From: a virus
Virus record (IMG/VR): IMGVR_UViG_3300046167_000720
Coordinates: 1 to 50,734 of that record
DNA: 50,734 bases
Strand: one strand, 5' to 3'
The stretch's first letter is position 1; the number at the start of each line of letters is the position of its first letter. A program made the translations under genes and the position numbers. The notes beneath the pieces are model-generated. The model was not told the origin of the DNA and did not search any database. It worked only from the letters and a program-made list of their open reading frames with translations. Below are positions 8,632 through 17,183 of this stretch, piece by piece.

Positions 8632-10062
8632 ATGGCCGACGTTGCGTCACTCATAGAACAACTCCAAGCGATCATCGCGGAGATGGAGACTCTTCAGCAA
8701 GAGGCGGAAGCCCCTGATGAAGCTACTGAAGAAAAGATGACAGAGCTCGAGACCGAAGCGAAGTCTCTTCAGAGACAGATCGATCGAGCCGAGAGATTTA
8801 CAGCGAACCTCGCAAGTCTCAAAGCCTCACTACCTCGCTCCGCTCCCGCTGTTGAAAAGACAGAAGAGCGAGCTATCGCAGTAGCTCCGACACCGGAACC
8901 AGTACACAGCGAAGTTCGACAAGTGAGCTCGCGCGTGTTTGCAATTCCGAGAGCGACTCACGCTCTTCGAGCATTCAAAGGACCGGGAGCCGAGGAAGCC
9001 GCCTACCGTTCCGGAATGTGGATCCGAGGCTATTTGATGGGCGATCGAGAAGCTCGCCGATGGTGCGCTGATCATGGCGTTCTAACTCGTGCCGCTGATT
9101 GCAATCTTCCGGCACAAGCTGGACGCGTTCAGGGTGTCGATCAGGAAGATCCGTCTCTCGGTGGTGCTCTTGTTCCTGACGAGATGTCGAACACGATCAT
9201 CCGACTCGTCGAAGAGTATGGCGTTTACCCTCGCGAAGCATCGAACGTAAAGATGAACAGCGACGTCCTTTTAATTCCTCGTCGACTCAGTGGACTGACA
9301 GCGGTTCCGGTGAACGAGAATTGCGCTCCATCGCCTGAAACTATGACGTTCGACCAAGTCAAGCTCATCGCGACACAGTGGGCCGTTCAGAACCGCGTTC
9401 CGAACAGTCTTCTCGAAGACAGCGTGATCAACCTCGCCGACCTGATTGCTCAAGAAGCCGGCTACGGTTTCGCCGTTGCAATCGACGAGGCCGGCTTTAA
9501 TGGTGACGGCACAGCCGGATCGAATTACACGTTCGGCGTGAATACCGCTCTCACCGACGGAACTCACTCCGCGTCTGTTTATAGTGCGACGGGAACAACT
9601 TTCCCCGATCTGACGATGGAAGACTTCGTCGGCGCTATGAGCCTCCTTCCCGATTATGCTGTCGCGGGTGCGAAGTGGTTCATCTCTCCGAGTGGATACG
9701 GTCAGTCGATGGTTCCGATCGCCATGGCAGCCGGTGGGAACACGACACAGGAAGTCGCCGACGGTCCGAATACCGCCGCTTTTCTTGGTTTCCCTGTCGT
9801 CATGTGTAACGCGATGCCGTCGGGATCTGGTGATCAGAGCGGCAACGTCGCCGCCCTCTTCGGGAACTTCAATCAGGCCTGTACCTATGGCGACCGAAGA
9901 GCGATACAGATCAAGACCTCAGAAGATCGGTTCATGGAATACGATCAGCTCTTGACGTACGCAAGCGCCCGGAATTCGATGGTCGCTCACGAACTCGGCG
10001 ATGATACGAAGCCGGGATCGCTGATCGCCCTTCAGTTCTCAGGCGGCGGAAGTAGTAGCTGA
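8632..10062 (+). CDS. Major capsid protein (HK97 fold) with N-terminal scaffold domain
   Basis: A 476-residue capsid subunit. Residues 1-75 are a charged coiled coil (IEQLQAIIAEMETLQQEAE) like the HK97 delta domain that scaffolds assembly and is removed by the prohead protease. After a variable linker the HK97 fold begins near residue 175 (LGGALVPDEMSNTIIRLVEEYGVYPREA), with the E-loop region near LLIPRRLSGLTAVPVNEN and a C-terminal DQLLTYASARNSMVAHEL strand typical of the A and P domains. The start at ATG 8632 follows AAAGGGA. The gene is flanked by a leader with motifs and by a strong terminator, as expected for a highly expressed gene. Confidence 0.95.
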   Translation: MADVASLIEQLQAIIAEMETLQQEAEAPDEATEEKMTELETEAKSLQRQIDRAERFTANLASLKASLPRSAPAVEKTEERAIAVAPTPEPVHSEVRQVSSRVFAIPRATHALRAFKGPGAEEAAYRSGMWIRGYLMGDREARRWCADHGVLTRAADCNLPAQAGRVQGVDQEDPSLGGALVPDEMSNTIIRLVEEYGVYPREASNVKMNSDVLLIPRRLSGLTAVPVNENCAPSPETMTFDQVKLIATQWAVQNRVPNSLLEDSVINLADLIAQEAGYGFAVAIDEAGFNGDGTAGSNYTFGVNTALTDGTHSASVYSATGTTFPDLTMEDFVGAMSLLPDYAVAGAKWFISPSGYGQSMVPIAMAAGGNTTQEVADGPNTAAFLGFPVVMCNAMPSGSGDQSGNVAALFGNFNQACTYGDRRAIQIKTSEDRFMEYDQLLTYASARNSMVAHELGDDTKPGSLIALQFSGGGSSS

Positions 10063-10087
10063 TCTTCGTCCTCGTTGTTGTTAGTAG

Positions 10088-10123
10088 GAGGGCGACGGTT
10101 CCTGTGATCGTCGCCCTCTTTTT
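10088..10123 (+). terminator. Rho-independent terminator after major capsid
   Basis: A ten-base stem, GAGGGCGACG at 10088-10097 pairing with CGTCGCCCTC at 10109-10118, with an 11-base loop and five T residues. It begins 25 bases after the capsid stop and would separate capsid from connector transcription. Confidence 0.92.
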
Positions 10124-10145
10124 CAAGAGAGAGGAAGGTCGTTTC

Positions 10146-10373
10146 GTGTTGGTGAAGATGTTGGTGAATGTTGGATCTTGTCGTCGTGGTCAAGTGGTTC
10201 GAGTAGCTCAGAGGGTAGCTTCGACATGGTGCGAAAACGGTCAAGCGGTTCCGGTTTGTCAACTCGACTCGCCTGTGAACATGGAGATCGCGGTCGCTCC
10301 TCCTGTCGATTCTTCTGGCAATCACACTGAGAAGGTTCCGAGGAAGCGGCGAAGAAAGCGAAGAAAGAACTGA
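10146..10373 (+). CDS. Small basic protein before the connector
   Basis: About 75 residues from GTG 10146, which lies behind GAGAGGAAGG; ATG 10158 is an alternative. The central part (VNVGSCRRGQVVRVAQ...CQLDSPVNMEIAVAPP) is unremarkable, and the C-terminus is very basic (KRRRKRRKN). Its stop overlaps the next start by one base, so it is co-translated with the connector. Small Lys/Arg-tailed proteins at this position occur in other siphoviruses but I do not recognise a family. Upstream in-frame codons fall within the terminator and are unlikely starts. Confidence 0.55.
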   Translation: MLVKMLVNVGSCRRGQVVRVAQRVASTWCENGQAVPVCQLDSPVNMEIAVAPPVDSSGNHTEKVPRKRRRKRRKN

Positions 10374-11011
10374 TGTTTCAACATACTTCTGTAACTCAGA
10401 CCGTTCCGCCTCCAGAGTCTCCCGTCTCTCTGATCGAGGCGAAGGTTCAGCTACATCTCGAAACGACTGAAGACGATGTAATTCTTCAGCACTACATCAA
10501 CGTCGCGACGGCTTACTGTGAGCACTACACACAGAGGGCGCTTCTGAAACAACAGTATACAGCGTACTATTCGACTGTTCCTCATTGTATCGTTCTTCCA
10601 TTCCCTCCCGCTCTTCCTGAGCCGGCTCCGATCGTTGAGTTCAAGAACGAGGACGGCGAGTGGGAAGAGGTCGACCCGACCGAGTACGTGTACAACTGGA
10701 GTTCGCAACCGGCGACGATCTGTCGGAATAACTGTGGGCCGATGCGACCGGAATCGAACGGCGGAGTGTGGTGTCTTCCGATGTGGGGGATTCCGAACTG
10801 TGACAACGGCGCGCCGATTTTTCGCGTGACGTGGTGGGCCGGGTACGGCGAGTTCGGGACTTCGGTTCCTCTCCTTGTGAAGCAGGCGATCCTTCTCCTG
10901 ACGGCTCACTATTACGAGCGACGACTTGCTTCGGACAACTTCTCGGAGACCGAGATTCCGTTCGGCGTCTCCGTCCTCCTCGACTCTGTTCGCTGGAGGT
11001 TCTACTCGTGA
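10373..11011 (+). CDS. Head-tail connector (gp6/adaptor type)
   Basis: A 212-residue protein. The first 60 residues (PVSLIEAKVQLHLETTEDDVILQHYINVATAYCEHYTQRAL) are the characteristic helical pair of the HK97 gp6/SPP1 gp15 adaptor family, which forms a ring under the portal. The C-terminal helix (LLVKQAILLLTAHYYERRL) is also typical. The middle carries an insertion of about 60 residues with several cysteines (CRNNCGP, NGGVWCLPMW, NCDNG) that makes it longer than most family members. Position after capsid and before head closure supports the call. Confidence 0.85.
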   Translation: MFQHTSVTQTVPPPESPVSLIEAKVQLHLETTEDDVILQHYINVATAYCEHYTQRALLKQQYTAYYSTVPHCIVLPFPPALPEPAPIVEFKNEDGEWEEVDPTEYVYNWSSQPATICRNNCGPMRPESNGGVWCLPMWGIPNCDNGAPIFRVTWWAGYGEFGTSVPLLVKQAILLLTAHYYERRLASDNFSETEIPFGVSVLLDSVRWRFYS

Positions 11012-11331
11012 TAATACCCGGACGACTACGCGATCGAGTGTGGGTCCAGAAGCCTGAACGAACGACGAACAATCTCGGCGAGACTGTTCTCTCGTGGGCG
11101 AATACTCACCGAATATGGTGCTCGATCGAAGGCGTGAACTCGACGGAGGTTCTGACGAACTCGCGACAAGAGTTCGACATCTCTCATCGCGTCCACATGA
11201 GATACCAGAAGGGTCTGACAAATAACCATCGACTAGACTTCAACGGCCGGAAGCTCGAGATCGTCTCCCTCCTCGAACACGACAACAGGACGCGACACGA
11301 AGCGATCTGTCGGGAGAACGTGCCGCAATGA
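11008..11331 (+). CDS. Head-closure / head-tail joining protein
   Basis: A 107-residue protein from GTG 11008, overlapping the connector stop by four bases. The opening IIPGRLRDRVWVQKPE and the VLTNSRQEFDISHRVHMRY...LDFNGRKLEIVSLLEHD body match the Phage_H_T_join family (SPP1 gp16-like), which closes the channel after packaging and docks the tail. Length is standard. The stop overlaps the next gene's ATG. Family call rests on sequence pattern and on its usual neighbours. Confidence 0.85.
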   Translation: MIIPGRLRDRVWVQKPERTTNNLGETVLSWANTHRIWCSIEGVNSTEVLTNSRQEFDISHRVHMRYQKGLTNNHRLDFNGRKLEIVSLLEHDNRTRHEAICRENVPQ

Positions 11332-11996
11332 GTACAGTCGCAAAGACGATCAACATCCTACAGATCAACTCGTCGGACATCACTCGTCGAGTGAAGGAGA
11401 TCCGACAGGCGTTCGACGTTGTCGACGACGACATCGGCTCTCGATATAGGAAGCCGGCGGTCAGGAAAGCGGCCCAACCGGCGTACAAGAGATTCAAGTC
11501 TCTGGTCCCTGTCTCCGTGACAGGCAACCTCGCGAACTCGACGGCGCTTGTCGTCCGCGACTACAAACAAACGAAAGTCTCTGTCGCTGTCGGCGGGTAC
11601 GTGATGTACGGATCCAACGAAGAGGGCGCTCGCGGATGGGCTCAGGGGTTCGTTGAGTTCGGAACCGGCGACCGATACACGCGTCAAGGAAACATAGCTT
11701 CCTCGTGGACACCGAACGCGTCGGGGACTCGTGGCAACTTCTCGACGACTTGGATCAAGGGAGGCGGCGGAGCATACGTCCAGACGCCTCCCTATCCGTA
11801 CGCGTTCTTTAAGAAGGCGAAGCGAGGCGAGCTTGTCCATCTTGGAAGGATGCCGAAGGGCGGATCTCGTGGAGTCGCTCCGCTGGAGACAGCGTGGAGA
11901 AGTACACAAAGCGAGTGCCGTTCGATTCTTATGGACGAGATGACGAAAGCCGCGAAGAAAGCTCTCGACGCTCAGATGAAAAGGATCAGAGGATGA
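11328..11996 (+). CDS. HK97 gp10-like neck protein
   Basis: A 222-residue protein with the pattern AAQPAYKRFKSLVPVSVTGNLANSTALVVRDYK and a later AQGFVEFGT segment, both typical of HK97 gp10-like minor proteins placed between head closure and tail completion. A Gly-rich insert (about residues 115-155, including KGGGGAYVQTPPYPYAF) lies before the C-terminal helix. It overlaps genes on both sides by four bases, consistent with an operon in which the products are made in fixed ratio. Confidence 0.8.
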   Translation: MSTVAKTINILQINSSDITRRVKEIRQAFDVVDDDIGSRYRKPAVRKAAQPAYKRFKSLVPVSVTGNLANSTALVVRDYKQTKVSVAVGGYVMYGSNEEGARGWAQGFVEFGTGDRYTRQGNIASSWTPNASGTRGNFSTTWIKGGGGAYVQTPPYPYAFFKKAKRGELVHLGRMPKGGSRGVAPLETAWRSTQSECRSILMDEMTKAAKKALDAQMKRIRG

Positions 11997-12421
11997 AGAG
12001 TCCAGAAGCCGCGATCAGAGCCGTGTTAATCGCTGACGAGTCAGTTAGCGATCAGGTGAGCTCGCGGATATATCCTGTGATTGCTCCCTCGACGGCCGAG
12101 CTTCCTTTCCTTGTTTACCGACGAGGATCGATTCGTCGTGAGGCGACATTCACCGGACCGATGGGAAATCCGACTGTACAGTTAGAACTCACCATCATGG
12201 ACTCGACCTATGAGTCGGTTCGAGAATTATCCGACACGGTCCGAAAATCGATTGATGGATGGACGGGCGTCGTCGATAATGTCCTCATTCATCAGACATT
12301 CCTGTCGAACGAGCTCGACGGATTCGCACAACTTCAGGGGGCTGAGATGCCCGCAGTCTACACAGTTACTCAACTTTACGACCTTATTTGGGAGGAAATT
12401 AACCACCATGCCGAAAACTAA
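11993..12421 (+). CDS. Tail completion protein (DUF3168-like)
   Basis: A 142-residue protein starting at ATG 11993 within the previous stop. The pattern MKSPEAAIRAVLIADESVSDQVSSRIYP...LPFLVYRR and a later VQLELTIMDSTYESVRELSDTVRKSID is the gp17/DUF3168 tail-completion fold, which caps the tail tube at the neck. The C-terminus extends slightly past the tail-tube start codon. Order (connector, closure, gp10, completion, tube) is the standard one. Confidence 0.85.
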   Translation: MKSPEAAIRAVLIADESVSDQVSSRIYPVIAPSTAELPFLVYRRGSIRREATFTGPMGNPTVQLELTIMDSTYESVRELSDTVRKSIDGWTGVVDNVLIHQTFLSNELDGFAQLQGAEMPAVYTVTQLYDLIWEEINHHAEN

Positions 12422-12815
12422 TTACATCACACCACACGACAATACAGGAACGATCGTCCAGTTCGGGGGCGTCACCTATAAGGCGACCGGCCTGACCTTC
12501 TCGAAGTCTGACATCTCTTCCGATGACAACATCGATACCTCTACTCTCGATCAGATCACGGGGCAGGAAGTCAACTACCAGCCCCGACCGCTGATCGGCG
12601 ACTCTGGATCAGACACAGGTTGGGAGCTTTCGTTTGACTACATCGGGAACGAGCCGATCACAGACGGCCTTGAGGATACGATCAGCGTGACCGGAGGAAT
12701 CACAGTAAGCGGAACGGGAACTTGTACCGCTTCAAGTGTGACCCTCGCCGTCAATGACGTTGTGAGAGGTAACGCGACCATAAGAGTCGACAGGCCGGAA
12801 GACACTGGATCTTGA
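12408..12815 (+). CDS. Tail tube protein paralogue A
   Basis: A 135-residue protein with an excellent site (GGGAGGAAA) before ATG 12408. It opens MPKTNYITPHDNTGTIVQFGG, contains YKATGLTFSKSDIS and a GWELSFDYIGNEPITDGL segment, and ends in beta-rich sequence. Position after tail completion and before the assembly chaperone indicates a major tail (tube) protein. The first 30 residues resemble the next gene product (K.(N/E)YIT...G..V.FGG), so the two look like tandem paralogues. Which one builds the tube, or whether both do, cannot be decided here. Confidence 0.7.
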   Translation: MPKTNYITPHDNTGTIVQFGGVTYKATGLTFSKSDISSDDNIDTSTLDQITGQEVNYQPRPLIGDSGSDTGWELSFDYIGNEPITDGLEDTISVTGGITVSGTGTCTASSVTLAVNDVVRGNATIRVDRPEDTGS

Positions 12816-12818
12816 TAA

Positions 12819-13142
12819 ATGGCAAAAACTGAATATATCACATCGACAGGAGTCGTCGTTTCGTTCGGTGGATCCGTGATCCCGAGAGTTTATTCTCTCG
12901 CGGTCTCGGCACCGAACGGGCCGAGTAAGGGGCGTTCGGAGTTATGGACCGACAGCGCCGGAAGTGCGACTCTTTCATGCTTCGGCGTGTACCCGATCGA
13001 CGCGTGGGCGTCGTTCGGTGTGTTCAGTGTCAACGGTGGCGGGAGTGGTTTCTCCGCGAACGCGGTGATTGATTCACATGAGACAGAGTACGAGTTGAAC
13101 GGTTTGACTCGTACAAAGCTGGGTTTCAAATTTATTCGATAA
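12819..13142 (+). CDS. Tail tube protein paralogue B
   Basis: A 107-residue protein that begins MAKTEYITSTGVVVSFGG, similar to the start of the preceding protein, and continues with a short beta-rich body (ELWTDSAGSATLSCFG...TEYELNGLTRTKLGFKFIR). It is smaller than typical siphovirus tube proteins. It has a weak ribosome site and starts three bases after its neighbour ends, which suggests lower expression or coupling. It may be a minor tube or tube-terminating component. The paralogy is visible only in the N-terminal segment. Confidence 0.6.
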   Translation: MAKTEYITSTGVVVSFGGSVIPRVYSLAVSAPNGPSKGRSELWTDSAGSATLSCFGVYPIDAWASFGVFSVNGGGSGFSANAVIDSHETEYELNGLTRTKLGFKFIR

Positions 13143-13164
13143 AGAACGAAAGGCTGGGAATTCT

Positions 13165-13512
13165 ATGGACAGTTTATCACGAGATCAGATCCTCAAGGCG
13201 ATGGACTTGAAAGTCGAAAAAGTCGATGTACCCGAGTGGGGCGGAGCGATTTATTTGAAAGTCATGTCTGTCGGTGAGCGAGACTCCTACGAAAATGAAT
13301 GGGTTAAGTCGAAGCTGACAGGGATGGAAAACTTTAGAACTCGATTCCTCGTTCGTACGATATGCGACGGTCAAGGAAATCGACTATTCGAAAACAAAGA
13401 CATTCCGAATCTGATGGAGAAGTCGGCGGCCGTCATGGGTCGATTGTGGGATGAGTCGATGTCCTTGAACAAGCTGAAGAACGAAGACGTCGAGGAACTG
13501 GCAAAAAACTGA
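13165..13512 (+). CDS. Tail assembly chaperone (gpG-like)
   Basis: A 115-residue protein placed between tail tube and tape measure. The body (VDVPEWGGAIYLKVMSVGERDSYENEWVK...FLVRTICDGQGNRLFENKDI...AAVMGRLWDESMSLNKL) is the typical tail assembly chaperone pattern, which keeps the tape measure soluble and guides tube polymerisation. Its last codons read GCA AAA AAC TGA, a slippery heptamer directly before the stop, so a fraction of ribosomes should continue into the next frame. Confidence 0.85.
   Translation: MDSLSRDQILKAMDLKVEKVDVPEWGGAIYLKVMSVGERDSYENEWVKSKLTGMENFRTRFLVRTICDGQGNRLFENKDIPNLMEKSAAVMGRLWDESMSLNKLKNEDVEELAKN
13503..13509 (+). promoter_or_regulatory. Slippery site A_AAA_AAC for -1 frameshift
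   Basis: In the chaperone frame the codons are GCA AAA AAC TGA. The heptamer A_AAA_AAC is a classic -1 site. Slippage by one base puts ribosomes into the frame of the next open reading frame, which has no good start of its own. The product would be the gpG-like protein joined through ...LAKKLNLSPERR to the following 115 residues. Confidence 0.85.
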
Positions 13513-13514
13513 AC

Positions 13515-13862
13515 TTGTCCCCCGAGCGGCGATTCATGTTCAAGCTCGCGGGACACTTGAAGATGACTGTCCGAGAACTAGGAGAGAGAATGGACTCTCA
13601 AGAGTTGTCTGAGTGGATGGCGTACAATCACTACTATGAACTTATTCCCGATATAAATCGATCTCTCGCCGTCTTAACGACGGCGGTAGTCGCGGGATAT
13701 GCGAGACGGGGCAACGTCCCGGATCCCAAGAAGTTCATGGGAATGGGCGTCCCTCCTACTCATTCGGTACAAGATGAAGAAGTCGTCAGGATGATGGCGG
13801 AACAGCTAGGACTCGAAACACATGGCGACGACGCTCGGACTATCACTACAGATCTCGGCTAA
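13515..13862 (+). CDS. Tail assembly chaperone, frameshift extension (gpT-like)
   Basis: About 115 residues in the -1 frame relative to the preceding gene. The only starts are a TTG at 13515 and internal ATGs without good ribosome sites, so it is best read as the T part of a G-T fusion made by frameshifting at 13503-13509. The sequence FMFKLAGHLKMTVRELGERMDSQELSEWMAYNHYYELIP is the known pattern of chaperone extensions (MTvreL..RM.s.El.eW.ay) that contact the tape measure. It overlaps the tape-measure start by 41 bases. Confidence 0.85.
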   Translation: MSPERRFMFKLAGHLKMTVRELGERMDSQELSEWMAYNHYYELIPDINRSLAVLTTAVVAGYARRGNVPDPKKFMGMGVPPTHSVQDEEVVRMMAEQLGLETHGDDARTITTDLG

Positions 13863-16290
13863 TACGAACGGCCTCGGGCAGGGACTCGAGAAAGCTGACA
13901 AGGCTCTTCTGAGTTTTGGTCGTCAGATGAACGCCGTCGGAAAGCAGGCGGGGCAATTCTCGAACGAGATGGGCGACCTTCCGAAAGCCTTCGGAGACAT
14001 CGAGTCGGAGCTCGATCTTCTGGCTCAACGATTCAAGGCCGGCGCTATCGATCAGCAGTACTTTACAGATAGGTTCAAGGCTCTGAAGCAAGCCGCGAAG
14101 GACAACGTCGCCGCGTTCAAGGAGGGGGCGAAGCTCAACGAGAAGTATCGATCGTCGACAGACAAAGCGGCAAGCGAACAGGAACGTCTTGCCGTTCTCT
14201 TCAAGAAGGGAGCAATCAGTTCGAAGACTTTTAACGCGGCAATGAAGGAACAGGCTGAGATCATCAGTCGAGTGAAGGCGGAACAGAATGGATCGGCCGC
14301 CGCTCTTCAGCAGTTCGCAGCGAACGAGGAGAGAGCCGCTCAGATCACACAGAATCTCGCGACGGCCGAAGAACGTCTCGCAGTAGAGCAAGCGGAACTC
14401 GATAGACTATTCAATCTCGGCGTTCTCTCACAAGACGCCTACTCTCGAGGAACGGAACAAGTAACCGCGAAGATCACGGCGATGAATCCGCAAGTCGCGA
14501 AAGCCGGCGTCGAGTTCAACGAACTCACCGGGATCTTGAGTCTTCTTCCCGGTCCTCTCGGAGCTACGTTCTCGAGGATCTCTTCCTTGAGCTCTGGTCT
14601 AAAGGGGCTTTCGAAAACATTCGGCGGAGGATTGAAACAAGGACTCGCCGGAATCGGTCAGTCTCTCGGCGGACTGAGTGCCGGCGCTGTCGTTGCGGGC
14701 GGCGCGTTCGTTGGTGCGGGTCTTGCGATCGCCGGCGTCGTGAAGGGTGCGGTCTCTCTGGAGAAAGAGGTCGAGGACATCTCTCGATCGGCTCGTCTTC
14801 TTGGAACTGATTTCGGTTTCTTGCAATCTCTGAAGGTGTCATCTGATAGAGCCGGACGATCGTTCTCTGAACTTCAGGAACCGATCGCGAGGTTCTTGAG
14901 CACGACTCAGAAGATTCGCGACGGAGACGAGAAGCTCGCGGAAAGTTTCGCGAAGGTCGGGATCTCGATCGATGATGTGAACACCAAGAATCCCGACGAT
15001 CTACTCAAACAACTCACGAAGAACCTCAAGGAGATCGAAGATCCGGCGAAGCGGGCGGCGGCCGAGATTGCTATCTTCGGCGAACAGGGTCCGAAGATCC
15101 GAGACTCTCTCGGCGAGTTCGAAGGAGCGGCCGCGGACATCGAAGCCGCCGCCGGTGGTTTCTCGAAATTCGATCAAGACCAATTCAAGAAACTCGACGG
15201 CGCTTTTAATCAGTTGATCACAGCCGGACAGGCTCTCTTGAAGAACGTGATCGTCCCGTTCATCCCTGCGATCGTCTCGGTCTCAGACGGCCTTGCGAAG
15301 TGGGTCTCGGGGCTCTCCATCGCGGCGAAGTTGCTCGGGTCTGTCATCGGTCCGATCTTCACATTCCTCGGAACAGCTATCGGAAACATACTCAGGACGT
15401 TCGGAAAACTGTATCAGATGGTCAAGTCTGTCGCTGAATACTTCGGATATGAATTCAGCGACGCCGTGAAGAGTGTCGACGCGGACGTTGAAATCGACGT
15501 GAGCCTGACCGGAGCGGACGCGGCGAAGATCGAGATCGAAGGCTTCGCCGACGACATGAATTCAGCGATTGAGAAGACAACAGATCTCGGACAAGCCGGC
15601 TTCGATGCGGCGTTTAAGTATCAGGAGCAACTCGCCGAGATCGTCGAACTTCAGAAGGAAGGCGAACTCTCGCAAGAAGAAGCGAACCGAGCCGCCGAGA
15701 ACATCACGAAAGAATTCGAGAAACAAGAGGTCGCGATCAGAGCACAACAGGAGGCCGCCGACGAGCTCCTCAAAACTGATCAAGACATCGTCGCTTCGTT
15801 ACTTGAACAGCAACGCGTCGAGAGCGAGTTCGGCGGCAACTCCGAGAGGCTCGAATCGTTCAATAATATCCTAGCGATAAATAGAGAGATTGCTCGCGTC
15901 GAGGAAGAGATCGCGGCGGCTCGATCTTCCGGAGACACCGAAGCTCTTGAGGCGGGGAACAAGCGTCTCGCACAACTCGACCAAATAAAGGCAGGAGAGG
16001 AAGACGTCGCGTCTGGTCGGAAGGACGCTATGGAGGAGACGCTCAAGCTCGAGAAGGATCTCGCGAAAGAACAAGAGAAGCTCGACGAGATGCTGAAGTC
16101 GGGAGGACCGTCGAAGGAGAGACTCAAGGCTATCGACGCAACGTCGGCCGCCGGTATCGAGGAGACTCTTCGCCTCGAACGTGGAGACGACCCCGCCGTC
16201 GAAGCCGCCGAGAAGCAACTCAGCAAGCTCGACGAAATCAAGAAGGCGATTCTCGACGCGAAGTCTCAGGAGGTTCTCATTCCGTCATGA
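13822..16290 (+). CDS. Tape measure protein
   Basis: An 822-residue protein that sets tail length and passes into the host envelope during infection. The N-terminal third is helical and charged. A Gly/Ala-rich hydrophobic zone (SAGAVVAGGAFVGAGLAIAG, about residues 285-305) and a second hydrophobic zone near residues 475-525 could insert into membranes. The C-terminal third is a long coiled coil rich in Glu, Lys and Ala. At about 0.15 nm per residue the tail would be near 120 nm, an estimate from general knowledge. No lytic domain such as a transglycosylase or peptidase was recognised inside it. Confidence 0.92.
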   Translation: MATTLGLSLQISANTNGLGQGLEKADKALLSFGRQMNAVGKQAGQFSNEMGDLPKAFGDIESELDLLAQRFKAGAIDQQYFTDRFKALKQAAKDNVAAFKEGAKLNEKYRSSTDKAASEQERLAVLFKKGAISSKTFNAAMKEQAEIISRVKAEQNGSAAALQQFAANEERAAQITQNLATAEERLAVEQAELDRLFNLGVLSQDAYSRGTEQVTAKITAMNPQVAKAGVEFNELTGILSLLPGPLGATFSRISSLSSGLKGLSKTFGGGLKQGLAGIGQSLGGLSAGAVVAGGAFVGAGLAIAGVVKGAVSLEKEVEDISRSARLLGTDFGFLQSLKVSSDRAGRSFSELQEPIARFLSTTQKIRDGDEKLAESFAKVGISIDDVNTKNPDDLLKQLTKNLKEIEDPAKRAAAEIAIFGEQGPKIRDSLGEFEGAAADIEAAAGGFSKFDQDQFKKLDGAFNQLITAGQALLKNVIVPFIPAIVSVSDGLAKWVSGLSIAAKLLGSVIGPIFTFLGTAIGNILRTFGKLYQMVKSVAEYFGYEFSDAVKSVDADVEIDVSLTGADAAKIEIEGFADDMNSAIEKTTDLGQAGFDAAFKYQEQLAEIVELQKEGELSQEEANRAAENITKEFEKQEVAIRAQQEAADELLKTDQDIVASLLEQQRVESEFGGNSERLESFNNILAINREIARVEEEIAAARSSGDTEALEAGNKRLAQLDQIKAGEEDVASGRKDAMEETLKLEKDLAKEQEKLDEMLKSGGPSKERLKAIDATSAAGIEETLRLERGDDPAVEAAEKQLSKLDEIKKAILDAKSQEVLIPS

Positions 16291-17183
16291 GTGTTATAAG
16301 TTTTAGAGAAGTCCTTCCGCGTACATTCGAGAATCGTCTCGGGTCGAATCCTTCAGCGACGAGAAAGTTCGTCTGCACGACAGACGGCCCGACGTCGGTG
16401 ACGGACATCTCGGCGGCTCTCGGGATCCCTCAAGGCTCTCCGCATCCGGAGGCGACGTACCTTCTCGCGCTCGATGCTTCGTTCACGGAGCCGGACACGT
16501 ATCACGCCGAGGTATCGATATCGTACGGGATGCCGGCCGAGGCTGGGACAGACTCTCAGAGCTGGACCCCGAACCCTCTGTCTCGTCCTGCTGTGTGGTC
16601 GTATTCAACGACAGGAGCGACGATCCCCGTGGAAGACTACTACGAAGGAACCGGGTCGAGTTCGACCTCTCTGAAGCCTCTGGTGAACTCAGCGGGGGAA
16701 CCGCTTCTCGGCGTGACGACTCAGGTCGGAGAGCTCAAGGTTCAGATCCAAGTGAATCGAGCCTCCTTCGATGTTGGAGCGGCGATCGCCGGGACGGGTG
16801 CTCTGAATGATTCGGGCTATTTAGGCGCCCCGGCGTATCATTGGCAGTGTCAAGGAATCAGCGGGCAGCCTCAGACAGAAGCCGTGGACGGCGTTCAGAT
16901 TCGATTCTGGTCGATCACTTCGAATCTCGTTTACAGGCAACGAGGGTGGGTCGCTCAGTTGCTCGACACGGGCTACAACTGTATCCAGCCCGACGGAGGT
17001 CTCGGCCCTTGTAAAGTCATAACGGACGCCGGCCCTGTCGAGGCATCGATGCCGATGGCACTCAACGAAGACGGGACGCAAGCCTTCAATTCTTCGGGCG
17101 GAAAAATCGAAGTGAGGAAGATTGAACGTCGTCTTCATCCCGCGGTAAACTTTGTATCGTACTTCGGAACCCCTCCATCATGA
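16287..17183 (+). CDS. Distal tail protein, family not recognised
   Basis: A 298-residue protein starting within the tape-measure stop (ATGA overlap), the position normally used by distal tail or hub proteins. It opens SVISFREVLPRTFENRLGSNPSATRKFVC and contains a central beta-rich region with paired sequences around GTPAYHWQCQ-like and WSITSNLVYRQRGWVAQ segments. Six cysteines are spread through the chain. I do not recognise a domain. Role as a tail-tip component is inferred only from gene order, and it could carry a baseplate hub function. Confidence 0.6.
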   Translation: MSVISFREVLPRTFENRLGSNPSATRKFVCTTDGPTSVTDISAALGIPQGSPHPEATYLLALDASFTEPDTYHAEVSISYGMPAEAGTDSQSWTPNPLSRPAVWSYSTTGATIPVEDYYEGTGSSSTSLKPLVNSAGEPLLGVTTQVGELKVQIQVNRASFDVGAAIAGTGALNDSGYLGAPAYHWQCQGISGQPQTEAVDGVQIRFWSITSNLVYRQRGWVAQLLDTGYNCIQPDGGLGPCKVITDAGPVEASMPMALNEDGTQAFNSSGGKIEVRKIERRLHPAVNFVSYFGTPPS

